From Symsagittifera roscoffensis (lineage: Eukaryota > Xenacoelomorpha > Acoela > Convolutidae), in contig NC_087066.1 in the NCBI RefSeq assembly GCF_963678635.1, forward strand, positions 2,389,745-2,453,744: DNA of 64,000 bases. Direction: 5' to 3'. The notes beneath the pieces are model-generated. The model saw nothing but the letters and a program-made list of their open reading frames with translations. It did not search any database and was not told the origin of the DNA. Shown here piece after piece: positions 10,500 to 21,540 of this stretch (the first letter of the stretch is position 1; every line of letters begins with the position of its first letter). Made by a program: the position numbers and the translations under genes.

Positions 10500-13400
10500 C
10501 CAAGAATGAATTTGAGAAAACTTGTTTAAGCCTGCTTACTCAACTCCTTCATATCAAAAATATCCCTTCGACCTCTTAGAGATGCTATCAGTGACTCAGC
10601 TAAAGTAACACACAGGACCTGGCCTGCCCAGTATTAGGTTATTACTAACTCCACTCAGTCACCTAGTGTAACAATATCACAAAATTTCACAAGCTGTTTT
10701 AATCAATACACAAAACACAATTGATAATAAGATTAGAATATCCAATAGGTTACAGCGATCTTTCGTTCAGAATCAATTTACCACCACAGACGTATCAAAT
10801 CACAACTTCGCTTAAAGTCAAACATTTCTTTAGATAAAAAGCAGTGATGATTTCAGCAACAGATAAATAATATTAAAATTGAAGAAAAATACTTCCCTCG
10901 ATTGGAACACTCCAAACGAAATTAGCCCAAGGACACTGTCTTGCCAATCTTCTCAAGTGAGTGTGTCTTGTCTAATACACATACCGAAGACTTTTTTATA
11001 TGTCCTGCGATTGCACGAGCTGTCCTAATACGTACCTCAAGGCAACATAGGTATCGAAAATATCTAGAGTCTAAGCAAACGCTCTCCCGCACCCAGACAG
11101 TTCCAAGTACACAACACTGTCTTCTCAACCTTCTCAAGTGAGTGTGTCTTGTCTAATACACTCACTGAGGCCTTTTTTATGTGTTCCCGGATTTCCCGAG
11201 GCTTCCTAATAAGTAGCTCAAGGCAACCACACAACCAAAACAACAATAATAAAAAGTTTTGTTCGGATACTTTTGATGGACCCGATTTAGAATCCAAAGT
11301 TGATCGCGAATCTCCGCGGTTACTTCGGAGGGTTCCCTCAACTTTCAAAAGTTCTCGCCTCAAAGTGGTCTCCAGCTAGTGTTAAAATGAGTCCAAACAG
11401 CCTAAATTTACACCGGGGGATTATCTGAAGTATCGCAGAGGGTTCCGTGAAAAATTTCAACTAAGGAGGGTTGTTATGGGGCTTAATTGAGTCCGGAGGG
11501 TTGCTTCGGAGGGTTTCCCAAAAATCACAAAAACGAGAACTTTCAACAATCTAAAGACTTCGATTGCGGTCTAGCTTGCTCAAAACAAGGTGGGTTGACT
11601 CGGTCAGCCTACCCAGTAGGATAAAAACGTGGTTTTATAAAAATTTCTGCTGCTCGGATGTTTCCCTAAAAGTTGGACCCTCCGAACTAACAAAATCTAT
11701 ACAATTTTTTCTCCTGAATTTATCAACTTAAAAACGGTTGGGTTTCAGAAAAATGGTCAAAACTTTCGACTGATGGTACCAAAATTATTCCAATCGGTTT
11801 GTTAGTCCGATCAAATTGACCTTTTTTCACTACCTATATAGGTTCACAGAGACTTTTTTCGCAATTCTTGGTGAAAGTGCTTAAAAATACTTGAAACGAG
11901 CATAGTAGTCCTTTACAGTTCTGGAATAATGCAAAATCCCGGACCAAAAATGGTTTGGAAACAAAAATTTGGTCAAAAATTATCAAACTTGGGCCCTCCG
12001 ATTCCTTCCTTTTCCGATCTTTAAGACTCTAGCTAAATCCGCGGAGCATATCCGAGGGTTACTCAAAAATTGTTCTAGCAACCTAGCGCGTTATGCCTGC
12101 ATACTCCTATCACAAAAGATTTCAACGCTTTAACTTTAAAAACTCAAAAATTCCATCCTCAAAATCGTTTCGCGAAACTTGGAAAATTGCAAAATTTTTG
12201 CTGGAAATTTTTTTTCGCCCGGTTTCTTTTTCCACCCGGTTTTTTTAGTTACTGGGCTCGAACTACGTAGCAGCTAAATGCACAGAAGCTTTTTTGTTGT
12301 CCAAAACCATCGATATTCAATGTTTCTGGGGTTGACAGTTTGGGCGAAAATCAGTTTTTTTTTCGACAAATTTGGGATGTTTCTCAGGTTTAAATGGGAG
12401 AAATTTAAGATATAATACGGATAATAACCTATTAGTAGTCGTTCATCAATATTACTATACGCTCCTTTGCACCAAAATATCCGAATTAAATCCCTTAACT
12501 CGGAAATTCGCAATCGATGGAGGGTGCAATCGGTCCGCGCCAATTGTGCACCCCACCACTTAAGTTTTAATGAAATAGTACCCAAACGATACTTAAATTG
12601 TATCAACGATACCCTACAGTTGTTGTGTATGTTGTCCCTGCTGCCCTCTGTTGAGTCTGGAACACGTCTGTCAGCTTGCCACTCTACCCTTCGGTCACCG
12701 GCAAAATTATCATTAACGTGCTTAAATATTCAAACAACACTTAAGGGAGGGTACCTTACCCACCACCAAAACACTCAATCTTTCGATCAGAAATGCTATA
12801 AATCAATCTGAAACAACAAGAAAAAGGAAGGTCAGATGACATCTCGTCCGGAAATAATATATAAACAGTCATTTTATGTTTTTTTTTGTGTTTTTGGTCT
12901 TTTTTGAGTTTTTTACTGTTTTTTGTACTTTTATGTTTTCAAACAAACCTGTTTCTGATGTTTTCTTAGTTATACACTGTTTCTGTTTGGTTTTACGCTT
13001 TCTCTTTATTTGTTTTCAGTCCCAGGGTTTTGGGATGAGCGGACTCTAGACTTCCCACCTAACCCTCCGGTCCCCGGGATTTTCGGTCTCACTAAGTTAA
13101 AAAACTAAATAGTACCAGGCGGAGGGTCGGTACCATCCGCCTAATACAATACAGGACATTAAGGCCTCTAACTCGGGCATACGCCCGGAGCGGAGAGTTC
13201 GTCGGTGAAACGTTTGTTCATCATGATGGTCTTATGCCTTAAACAGGCCCACCCAGGAGCGCCATAAAAATGTCTATGTAACATTCGCCAAAACACTACA
13301 TAGTGACGGAGCATAGAAATAGCACCTATTGACGACTGGCCGGCGTCAGTTATCTAAATTCTACCAGTTTTTCACCGTCTTGACCTAGCCAGTTAGTTTT

Positions 13401-14831
13401 CTGGTCTGTTTAGGGCTAAGTAAAAAGTTACCAGTTTTAGGCAATCAGTCAAACGACTTTTGATCAGCTTTCGTTACATGCAAAAACAACCACATAACTG
13501 GGCCTGGGATCCGCAGACTACGTGATTGCTATTAAAAACACGGCTCAAATATCGTATTTTTTTAAATGTTTTTAGTGACAGTTATATACTAAATCCCTTG
13601 GAGATGGATTGACCCTTTCCTTTCTAGCTCCTCATGCTCTGAAATACAAAACAAAATCGGAGAAAATTCAGCTATACAGGGCATTACAGCAGCGAAAAAG
13701 TGTATACTAAAGTCTACTGACTCTTTGGGCACCGGGCCTCCATTTCCACTCTCCCTAAGAGATAACACTCGTATCTCTTTAATCAGAGACCGACCTTCCT
13801 TTTTATAACGAGTTCATAATTAACGTCACTAATGTTCTTTTCTTGCTCGTCGGGGAATTCGGCCGTGTCAATCCAGCGGAATGGCACAAAGCATCATATA
13901 AAAAAAAAGATCTTCAAAATCGACGTACAAACCACGTAAATCTCTTTTTACACTCATTATTTGCGCACTTAAGAGAAGTTTGATAAATAAAAATTGAAAA
14001 CAAATATCGTTTTTCCTTTTTCTCAGTTTCAGTCTGTTTCTTTGCGGCATTTGAATAAGTTGCATTGAACAAGGAATAGGGTTGTTGAATGTGTGGGGTG
14101 GGCACACAATGGAAAACAAACCAACTTTCATTTAAAGTTTCGCTAAAAATAAGTTTTTAAACTTTCGGCTCTTGCAGAGATTTCAAACAGCAAAGCAAAC
14201 AAACACTTTGCACCAAAAAATTCGTTACCTGTTCTCAATTTGCCACGATAATCAATCATCTATACATAATTTCCATGAACGAAAATCCGACTAAGTAAGT
14301 TTTATCTGCGAAACCTCAGTTGTTCAGAATATTTAACAAATTTATTTCACGTTGGCCAAAGCTGTTCCCTGAGCTTGCCTAAAAAGCCAAAAGGACCCAA
14401 ATCCGGAAATATAAAAAAAAGAATCGATTTGGAAAAAAAACCAGTCTTACACTTTGCTGTAAAAATCTGTTGCTGGGAATCAATAAATTTTTTTGATTAG
14501 ACAAGAAAGGTAATTGAGCTGTGAATATGAGACAAACTGTAATTGATTTCTTAAGAACAGTTTGCAAAAGAATAGTTAATCACAAAATGTCCAATAAAAT
14601 TTTCAGGAAATAAACAGTTTCGATTCACAAGAATAAAATGTAGTTTTGCTTCCCAAGTGAAACCTCTATGAGCAAACAGTCCATTTTGGGGAGAAAAAGA
14701 AAAAAAACTATTTTAGTGTGGCCCTTTTTTAAAATCCATCACTACGTTTTTTGTGTAATTTTAGCCAATCTGGATGCAATTTGCAGACCAATGTTTGAAA
14801 TAATGAAGAAAATTTTATGCAAAGTATTGCT
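10500..14831. other. Non-coding stretch upstream of the minus-strand element
   Basis: No convincing gene on either strand. The part nearest the element (10.9-13.3 kb) may be its leader and degenerate LTR, but I could not find a matching partner at its other end, so no LTR is called. It contains a 181-bp direct repeat, recurring CGGAGGGTT motifs at 11.3-13.1 kb, and T-rich low complexity at about 12,870-13,010. The rest (13.3-14.8 kb) is AT-rich with nothing recognisable. Confidence 0.5.
10931..11233. repeat. Imperfect ~181-bp direct repeat pair
   Basis: The block with tctcaagtgagtgtgtcttg, then cttttttat, then ctcaaggcaac occurs at about 10931-11052 and again at about 11112-11233. The anchor tctcaagtga starts at 10951 and 11132. 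The copies have diverged, mostly by substitutions. They lie just upstream of the minus-strand Gag, where an LTR or leader would be expected. Confidence 0.75.
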
Positions 14832-14835
14832 CTAC

Positions 14836-15245
14836 TGGAACCTGATCTAAATTATATTTTATGATTGGATAAACTGGATATTTTACCACTGTAAAGTATT
14901 TAATATTAACCAATCATAATCCATCTAACTAACAACCCACTTATTTGTAAGTGCTGAAATTACTTGTAATTTCAGCACCAGAGAGATTTGAATTTAACTT
15001 AGAAAATAGTTGTCTCTCCAAGAGAACTTCAGCAGCCGCAATAAACCAGAAAACCCTAGATCTATTGAGCCTAGCAGAGACTAGTTAAACACCCTGAGAC
15101 TAGAATGTATAAGAGTAAGATTAGGATCGGTATTAGACTAAGAAGTTGCACGAATCTATCCGGCCGAAAATAAGATAGCGTGACGAGCAGACGGTGAACC
15201 CTATCCGAAATTACTCTATGAGTTAACCACATCGGTTATACCTCA
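14836..15245 (+). repeat. 5-prime LTR
   Basis: It matches 26959-27367 along its whole length. The first 60 bp are most diverged, and the core from gtaaagtatttaatattaac to the end is nearly identical. It starts TG and ends CA. It contains a perfect 28-bp inverted repeat at 14951-14978 and the conserved stretch aagaagttgcacgaatctat. The divergence between the two LTRs shows that the insertion is not very recent. Confidence 0.92.
14951..14978. promoter_or_regulatory. LTR palindrome, 13-bp arms with 2-nt centre
   Basis: The arm gtgctgaaattac is followed by tt and then its exact reverse complement. The same palindrome occurs in the 3-prime LTR (27073-27100). It recurs in the minus-strand relative at 53541-53567 with one compensated base-pair change. 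It could be a dimeric protein-binding site or a hairpin in the LTR transcript. Sequence alone cannot choose between them. Confidence 0.7.
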
Positions 15246-15247
15246 TC

Positions 15248-15265
15248 TGGTGCGACCATAAGTCT
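15248..15265 (+). promoter_or_regulatory. Candidate primer binding site
   Basis: TGGTGCGACC begins two bases after the 5-prime LTR. Starting with TGG (complement of tRNA CCA) at this position is the signature of a tRNA primer binding site. I could not match the following bases to a particular tRNA with confidence. Confidence 0.5.
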
Positions 15266-16467
15266 CGAATAAGACCTTAATAGCTTAGAACTAACCAAAA
15301 ACAGATTAGAATTTAGACAAAACATTTTCAAAATGTTATACGGTAATAATTTAATCGAAATGTCTCTACGACTCAATAGATCAGAGCCGATATTCCGAAC
15401 AATAATAGAACTACCCGGAATTGGAAGAAGACCTCGAACAAGAGACGACATACGACAAATTAGAAACTTACCATTTAGTTTTATGATTATACGGCAAAAG
15501 CCAACACAAACTTTTGTACTTAGAATCTTATCAGCAATGAATTCAGATTTTCATTTGCAAACATAAATCTTTGAAGTCAATCTTCATGATCATTTCAGGC
15601 GCTAAGCAAAATTATTAATGTACAATAACGATTGATAAAAAGAGCTCAGATCGTTTTCTTAAATTCTGCAGTCTTATATAAAACATATTTGAAAAATTTT
15701 TTTTGAAAATGAAATTGTTAGTAATCATAAATCATCTGTTATCCCAGCTTCATCACCTAAACATAACAGCAATCATAAGCTCACTAATATCATTAAAATA
15801 CAAAATCTTTTTCTAAAATAAATTTAAACCATTTTAAACTTAAATTCACTTAATTTTAAAATCAGATCATCAAGGCTTATCCTTGGATCTTAATTAATTT
15901 TCTGTTGCACAAAATTTAAAACCTGATCATCAAGGCCTATCCTTGGATCAAAAAAAAAACATTTTTGTTCTCCCCCAACCACTTAGCAAGTGTCTAACGA
16001 CCTCAAACGTCAATTCACTATCCAACCCTTCCAAAAGACCCAAGATTAATAGAAATTTTTCAATAAAACTAACCATTCGAAATAAGATAAACAGTGAAGA
16101 ACTTCGGTTATTCATCCTTCACTTGAACCCTCCTCTTACCAGACCCAGGATAGATCTTAGACTTAGTAAGTTTAAAATAGTATCTAACGAACTACTTGCG
16201 CTCTAATTATACCTGAACCTTGTGGATCGATTTACTATTCTCCAACACTTGAACACAATCACTACCCCTAAGTAAGTTTAAGTAAGTTAACACCTTAGCT
16301 TAGACTAGCCACGAGAAAGTAAAAAATCATTCTTCGGAATCGATATACTTTTCTCTCCAACCCTAAATAAAAAGACCCAGGTTAAGCTAACCAAAAAATC
16401 ATAAGGACTAACAGTCTAAGAAAATAGAAATACCTAACAACTTTTTGCATCCCTCATCCTAAACCTT

Positions 16468-16930
16468 ATGTCATTCAAAAATCTAGGAAATAAGCAAACA
16501 ATCGTTTTACACAACTGTGAAATAGATAACAAAAAAGACGATCTTGTAATCACACCTCATACACAAACAGTTGGATACATTAGAACAAAACGACAAACAA
16601 TAAAAAGAAAAATTATAGACAAACAAAGACAAATCACACAAAAAAGATTTTCAAAAAACAGAAACGCATTTTCTCAATCAGAAGCCAGCAGTTTAAATGA
16701 ACTCTACAAACTAAAAAAAATCAATTGATAAAAATTGTCCCATTCACGATCAATTATATTTTTCCGATTCAGAAACAACTTCAAATTCATCAAAAAGAGG
16801 AAAAAGAAGAATAAAAAAGCAATACAAACACAAACCAGTACACCTGTATATGTGGAATCAGCCAATTAGACACATTGATAGCTATTTATTAACAGTCATC
16901 AAACAAAAAAATGAGCCACACTCAAAGTGA
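16468..16930 (+). pseudogene. Small basic ORF upstream of gag
   Basis: An 86-codon frame starts at 16468 and is very rich in Lys, Arg, Gln and Asn (IRTKRQTIKRKIIDKQRQIT). It stops at 16728. Coding-like sequence resumes in another frame at about 16733 (SDSETTSNSSKRGKRRIKKQ) and ends at 16930, overlapping the gag start at 16911 by about 20 bp. It therefore looks like one protein of about 150 residues split by an indel. A separate ORF ahead of gag is unusual in Ty3/gypsy elements. Strong basicity suggests nucleic-acid binding, but I recognise no domain. It could also be the N-terminal part of Gag expressed in another frame. Confidence 0.5.
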
Positions 16931-18872
16931 CGATAGTCCAGATGACGAAGAGGTTTACCCCTTCCTCATAGATGCACCCGATAAAAGAGGGCAACATGAT
17001 TTTTGCAAGAACTTACTCGTAGATTTGTTTGAACCCGGAATCAGTCCATGCAAAGCAGAATTCCCAGATGTAAAAATCAAAAGACAAATTATTGAACCTT
17101 ATTTGAAAGGCATATGTAACTTAACACAACAATATGGAATCTACACCATAGAATTCAGCACACCAAATACGAATCATCGTAAATATGTAATTCAAACAGA
17201 TGATCTTGAATAAGAATTTTCAAAAGTATTCCTAGAATATATCAAAAGCATACAATATCATAATTCACAAAGAACAAACTCTATATTCACTAATGAAGTT
17301 TTTGCAATAATATATACTTATATCTCTATATTAGAAAAAACAGAATTTCAAAGTATTTCACCAACTGAAACATCCAAACATACCAATGTACGAAATGAAA
17401 TTGCATTATTTTCAACTTTTCTACATATAATCAAAGAAAATTTCACTAAAGATGATGTTTTACAACACACTAAACATGACTTACAAAAAAATTTGGCATG
17501 GTTTGTAATAGATTATTTCACACATAAACTAGACTTAATTTCACAAGCAAGAAAAAGTTTCAGACCTTAAAATTCAAATGATGTCACTGCTATTACAGAA
17601 CAATTAGACTACGTTTGGGACCCTGAATGGTCTCATCCTACATTTATAAATATTCCACAATCTATCTCAAGTCAAGCAATAAGTACAAGATCTTACCACA
17701 GAGATTATGTAAGAGTAATACCATTAACCATTGATACAACACCATTAAACGACAATATATTTTTACCTGATGCACGAAATAACAGTTTAAATTCGACCGT
17801 CATACACAATGAAAACCTTAATGAAACTAGAAATCTTACACAACAAGATATTCAAACACCATCACACTTCATAAATGAAGAAATTGTCCAAACAACAACA
17901 ACTACACAACAAAGTATTTCACCAATACACCCAAATTTAACAACATCAAGAAATACAAATACTTCACACGCACAAGTAACCTTACAATTAACCGTTAAAC
18001 CTTCGGTGGCTCCAAAATATTCGATACCGTCAAAAACACGAAAATCATTCACAAGAAACACCTTTGCAGAACATAATTATAATTATGCTCACAAACAAAA
18101 AACAAATCAACCTCCCCGAAAAAATACACAACATTTAAATCACGTATGTTCTCATTATTGGAATCTCCCGAAAACATCGACAAATTCAGTAAATTTTCCA
18201 GATAATCCACAACCTACACAGGATTATACTGAAAATTACCCATTCTTCCAACAAAATAAAATTAACCAACATACACCATTTAATACAAACTATTTATCAT
18301 CCGATGAAGATGATTATCACCAACCAGATATTTTTGCACCATATACTAGAGAATATCGCACACAAAGATCACGACAACCTCAGCCATCTCGAAATATGAA
18401 AATTTACCCACAAAACCCAACAGATGTACAATATCCTCAACAAATGCATATACAAAATCCATTTAACACACAAACTTTTCAACCAATACAACCACAAAAT
18501 CCAATGTCAATGCATTCTTATCAACCAACTCAAATGCAAAATGAAATACCGCTTCCATATTACCTTCAGCAACACGAAATAAGAAAAAATCAACTTTCAA
18601 GTTTTTCGCAAATGGCAAATGCCGCAGAATCACTACGGATGACAATGATTCCATACCTCATGGGTGGATCATCAATAACATCCAATAAACCACTGATGGT
18701 ATTTACAGGAACAGACCCTGAATATTCTGTAGAAGATTATTTAAATGCAGTAACAGCAAATTTAATTTTAAATATAGGACCTGAACCAATTAAAACGCCA
18801 CTACATCAAAATTGGATACATAGACGCATAGCATTGATACAAACAACCTTCGATGGCGCAGCTCAAAGATAG
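16911..18872 (+). pseudogene. gag, N-terminal and capsid region, with three in-frame stops
   Basis: One frame runs from the Met at 16911 through stops at 17211 and 17568 to a third at 18870. It has an acidic N-terminus (MSHTQSDDSPDDEEVYPFLI), a long Gln/Asn/Pro/Thr-rich middle (about 17,850-18,600), and then a capsid-like start (MVFTGTDPEYSVEDYLNAV, IHRRIALIQTTFDGAAQR). The pattern F-x-G-T-D-P-E-x-x-V-E-D-Y, followed by a helix and then L-x-G-A-A-Q, is that of Ty3/gypsy capsids. Coding similarity continues directly after the TAG at 18870, so that stop is a nonsense mutation rather than the natural end. Gag would form the particle shell. Confidence 0.75.
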
Positions 18873-20150
18873 TTTTCAGTATTACCTATAGAAATAAAAT
18901 CAAACTGGAAAAAATTTACACAACAATTTTCAAAAATGTTTGACTCCGAAAGAAATAAACAACACCAAAGAGTTTTATGTAATGAAATCCGCAGATTACC
19001 AAATGAAACTATCAAACAATTAGCAGTACGCATCGAATTACTAGTTCGAAAAGCATATTCACTTAACACACATGACTATAAAAACACAAAAAAGACAGAA
19101 ATTTTAATGATGACCTTTAACACCTCAATTAAGAAAAATAGCAATAAAAAAGAGAGCATCTCATCCTTCCTCAATTCAAGAGCCAGATTTAGATTTTCAA
19201 AAACTAGTAGATAAACTAGAGCCAGCGGAAATCACAATGAAACTTGAAGAAACAGAAAATCTAAAACTACAATATGTTAATCGAATTGAAACAAACACTA
19301 CACATATAAATAACATACAGGAATCAGATACAGACCTAATTGAAAAAATCACTGCAATACTGAATATCTATGAAAAACATCCAAATTTTAAAGGCAAACC
19401 ATCCTTCAAAAAATGGTGTAATTATTGCCGACGATACTGACACAGTATTTCCGAATGTAGACAAAAACAACAAGATAATCAGAATAAATCTCAAAAGCAG
19501 AAAGAACCAAACAAATCGTTCTATCAATATATGAAAAAAGATCAAAATCTACCAAACACAAATGTATACAGTAACAACAGTTCAGGAAAATCACTTCCGA
19601 ACAACACCAAATACACAAGGAATCAATCACCAGAACGAAGAAATACACAAAATTCATCACAAAATAATTATAAACGATCAAATAGTCGAAATAACTATTC
19701 GAGATCAAATGTCAATGCAACACAATTTGTTTCTAGATCCAGTTCCCAATCAAACCCAAGAAATAAACACTATTCCAATAATCAATCACGAAACTCATCA
19801 TACAACTGAAATAGAAACTATTCACTTAATCGAAATAGAAGTTATTCGAACAATCGAAATCAGAATTACCCGAGCAAGAAGAATTACCCGAACAAGAATC
19901 GATTAAGAAATAACTCATATATTAAATCAAAATATCACAGATCAAATGACAATTATCAAAACAGATCACGGAATAATTCACAAAATCGAAATTCAAGTTA
20001 TAATAATCAATATAGAAATTATTCCCAGTCACCACATAGGAAAAGTAGTACACCAAAACATCAAAGACATAATAATCAAGTACAGTCAAATGAAAAAACA
20101 ACATCAGACCCCCAGGTATTGATGACACAGGAAGTAACGAACTACAACTA
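18873..20150 (+). pseudogene. gag, capsid C-terminus and nucleocapsid, frameshifted
   Basis: From 18873 to about 19115 the same frame continues the capsid (FDSERNKQHQRVLCNEIRRL, then KQLAVRIELLVRKAYSL). A frameshift follows and the protein continues in frame 1. At 19414-19458 it has CNYCRRY, a TGA at 19438, then HSISEC. This is a C-x2-C-x4-H-x4-C zinc knuckle with its central residue turned into a stop. The remainder to about 20150 is an extraordinarily Asn/Ser/Arg/Tyr-rich tail, with a further stop at 19807-19809. The tail is an RNA-binding, probably disordered nucleocapsid. The whole Gag would be roughly a thousand residues, long for the family. Confidence 0.75.
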
Positions 20151-20400
20151 AATCAAATAAACTGTGGATCATCAGATACAGAAAGTGATACAGAAAATAC
20201 TATCTCCGTAAATATGATAACAGTCGAAAAAGACTACAAACCTATCATATATGAACAATTTTTACATCACATATATATGAAAATCAATTAGAACTCCTTC
20301 ACAATTATCATATTGAACCCTTCAATACTACACAAACTGAACAAGAAATAAACGAAATTAACACGGTAAATAAACCCGATGAAAAAGACAAAACAAAATT

Positions 20401-21006
20401 TTTAAACACAAATCAAATTTATCAAAATATACAAAAAGAACGACCCAGAGAAAAATTTGGACAATACCATTTCTCTTAGAAAGTCCAAGAAACAAAGAAT
20501 TTCAACCACCAGATCTTGAAATTGATTTTTTAATTGATTCAGGAGCAGAATCAAACATAATTAATATTCCCACATGGAATGAAATCAAAATATTACATCC
20601 AAAATTAACGCCTCTTGCAACCTCTAGTAAACTAGCAACAGTATAAGGATCAACATTAGTAAAATATGGAAAAATCCAATTATTCCTTCTCCCCACAAGA
20701 ACAATGGAACACAATAAAATTCTAAGCAAACCATTTAAACAAATATTTCATATTACTCATATTAAGCACAATATCACTGGCATATCATTTTTATCCAAAT
20801 ATATACCAACAATCAACCTCTTAAGTAGTAAAATACTAATCAAAGATAATTACACAAAAACAAAAAATACAGCTCTAAAATTTTTTCAAAGATTAAACAA
20901 ACAACCACCATTCTTCTCAAAATTTTATCCAGTTTATAACCGACAACGGAAACACCTGAAACCATTATCAGGAAATATATATATATATAATTTTTCAATA
21001 AAATAA
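20401..21006 (+). pseudogene. Retropepsin-type protease
   Basis: The frame includes EIDFLIDSGAESNIINIPTW, with the active-site DSGA and the following strand typical of Ty3/gypsy proteases. It continues as ILHPKLTPLATSSKLATV, where a TAA at 20644 interrupts it, then KYGKIQLFLLPTR and HNITGISFLSKYIPTINL, which is the terminal G-x-x-F-L helix of retropepsins. The rest to 21006 is linker. One internal stop makes this copy inactive. It would process the polyproteins. Confidence 0.8.
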
Positions 21007-21016
21007 GTTCACCAGT

Positions 21017-21540
21017 ATGATAAAAGTCAAAATAAACAACAACTTTTTATATCAGACTTTGAATTTAAACCCATTCACAAGTTTTTCAAAATCACGATTT
21101 TTCATCTATAAAATGTTTGAAAAAAACCCAAATTCCGACATCATTTCGTTACACGTGTATAACAATAAACCGTATCAAGTAACATTACCCTTAGGACTTT
21201 TAGGATATTGCGAAACAAACGCGACAATCTCACCCATACATGAAGTAGCTTACCGCGTAAATAATATACTCCAATTATTAGATATTTGCCAATCCACAAT
21301 TCTTGAAGAAGAACTATCCATAAATAACATAATAAGTAATGAAAAGAGAAACACAGATTACTTCACAAAAACACCATATTTTGAACCAACGTTCAATATA
21401 TCAAATTACACAAAAGAACAACAAAAATTTTTAACGATGTTTAATTTTGAACACTCACAAATTACACACATCGAATTTGACAAATTAGCAAAACAACTGT
21501 TAAAAAATTCAACAGTCTACGCAACATCAAAGTTGGAATA
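21017..21540 (+). pseudogene. Protease-RT connector, ends at an internal deletion
   Basis: A clean 174-codon frame: a beta-rich segment (YNNKPYQVTLPLGLLGYCET), then YFTKTPYFEPTFNISNYTKE, and a helical end (FDKLAKQLLKNSTVYATSK). This is the usual connector immediately before the RT fingers. At 21,535-21,541 the frame breaks off and the next sequence is the envelope-like ORF. The entire RT, RNase H and integrase (normally around 2.5-3 kb) are therefore missing, with the junction at about 21,538. Confidence 0.7.

Noticed and set aside
10500-13300. 5-prime LTR of the minus-strand Ty3/gypsy element
   Set aside because: I found no matching copy at the other end, no TG/CA termini and no primer site, so an LTR cannot be claimed.
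16911-19810. Alternative genetic code or programmed stop read-through in gag
   Set aside because: The four interrupting stops are a mix of TAA, TAG and TGA and are accompanied by frameshifts, which is what ordinary decay looks like.
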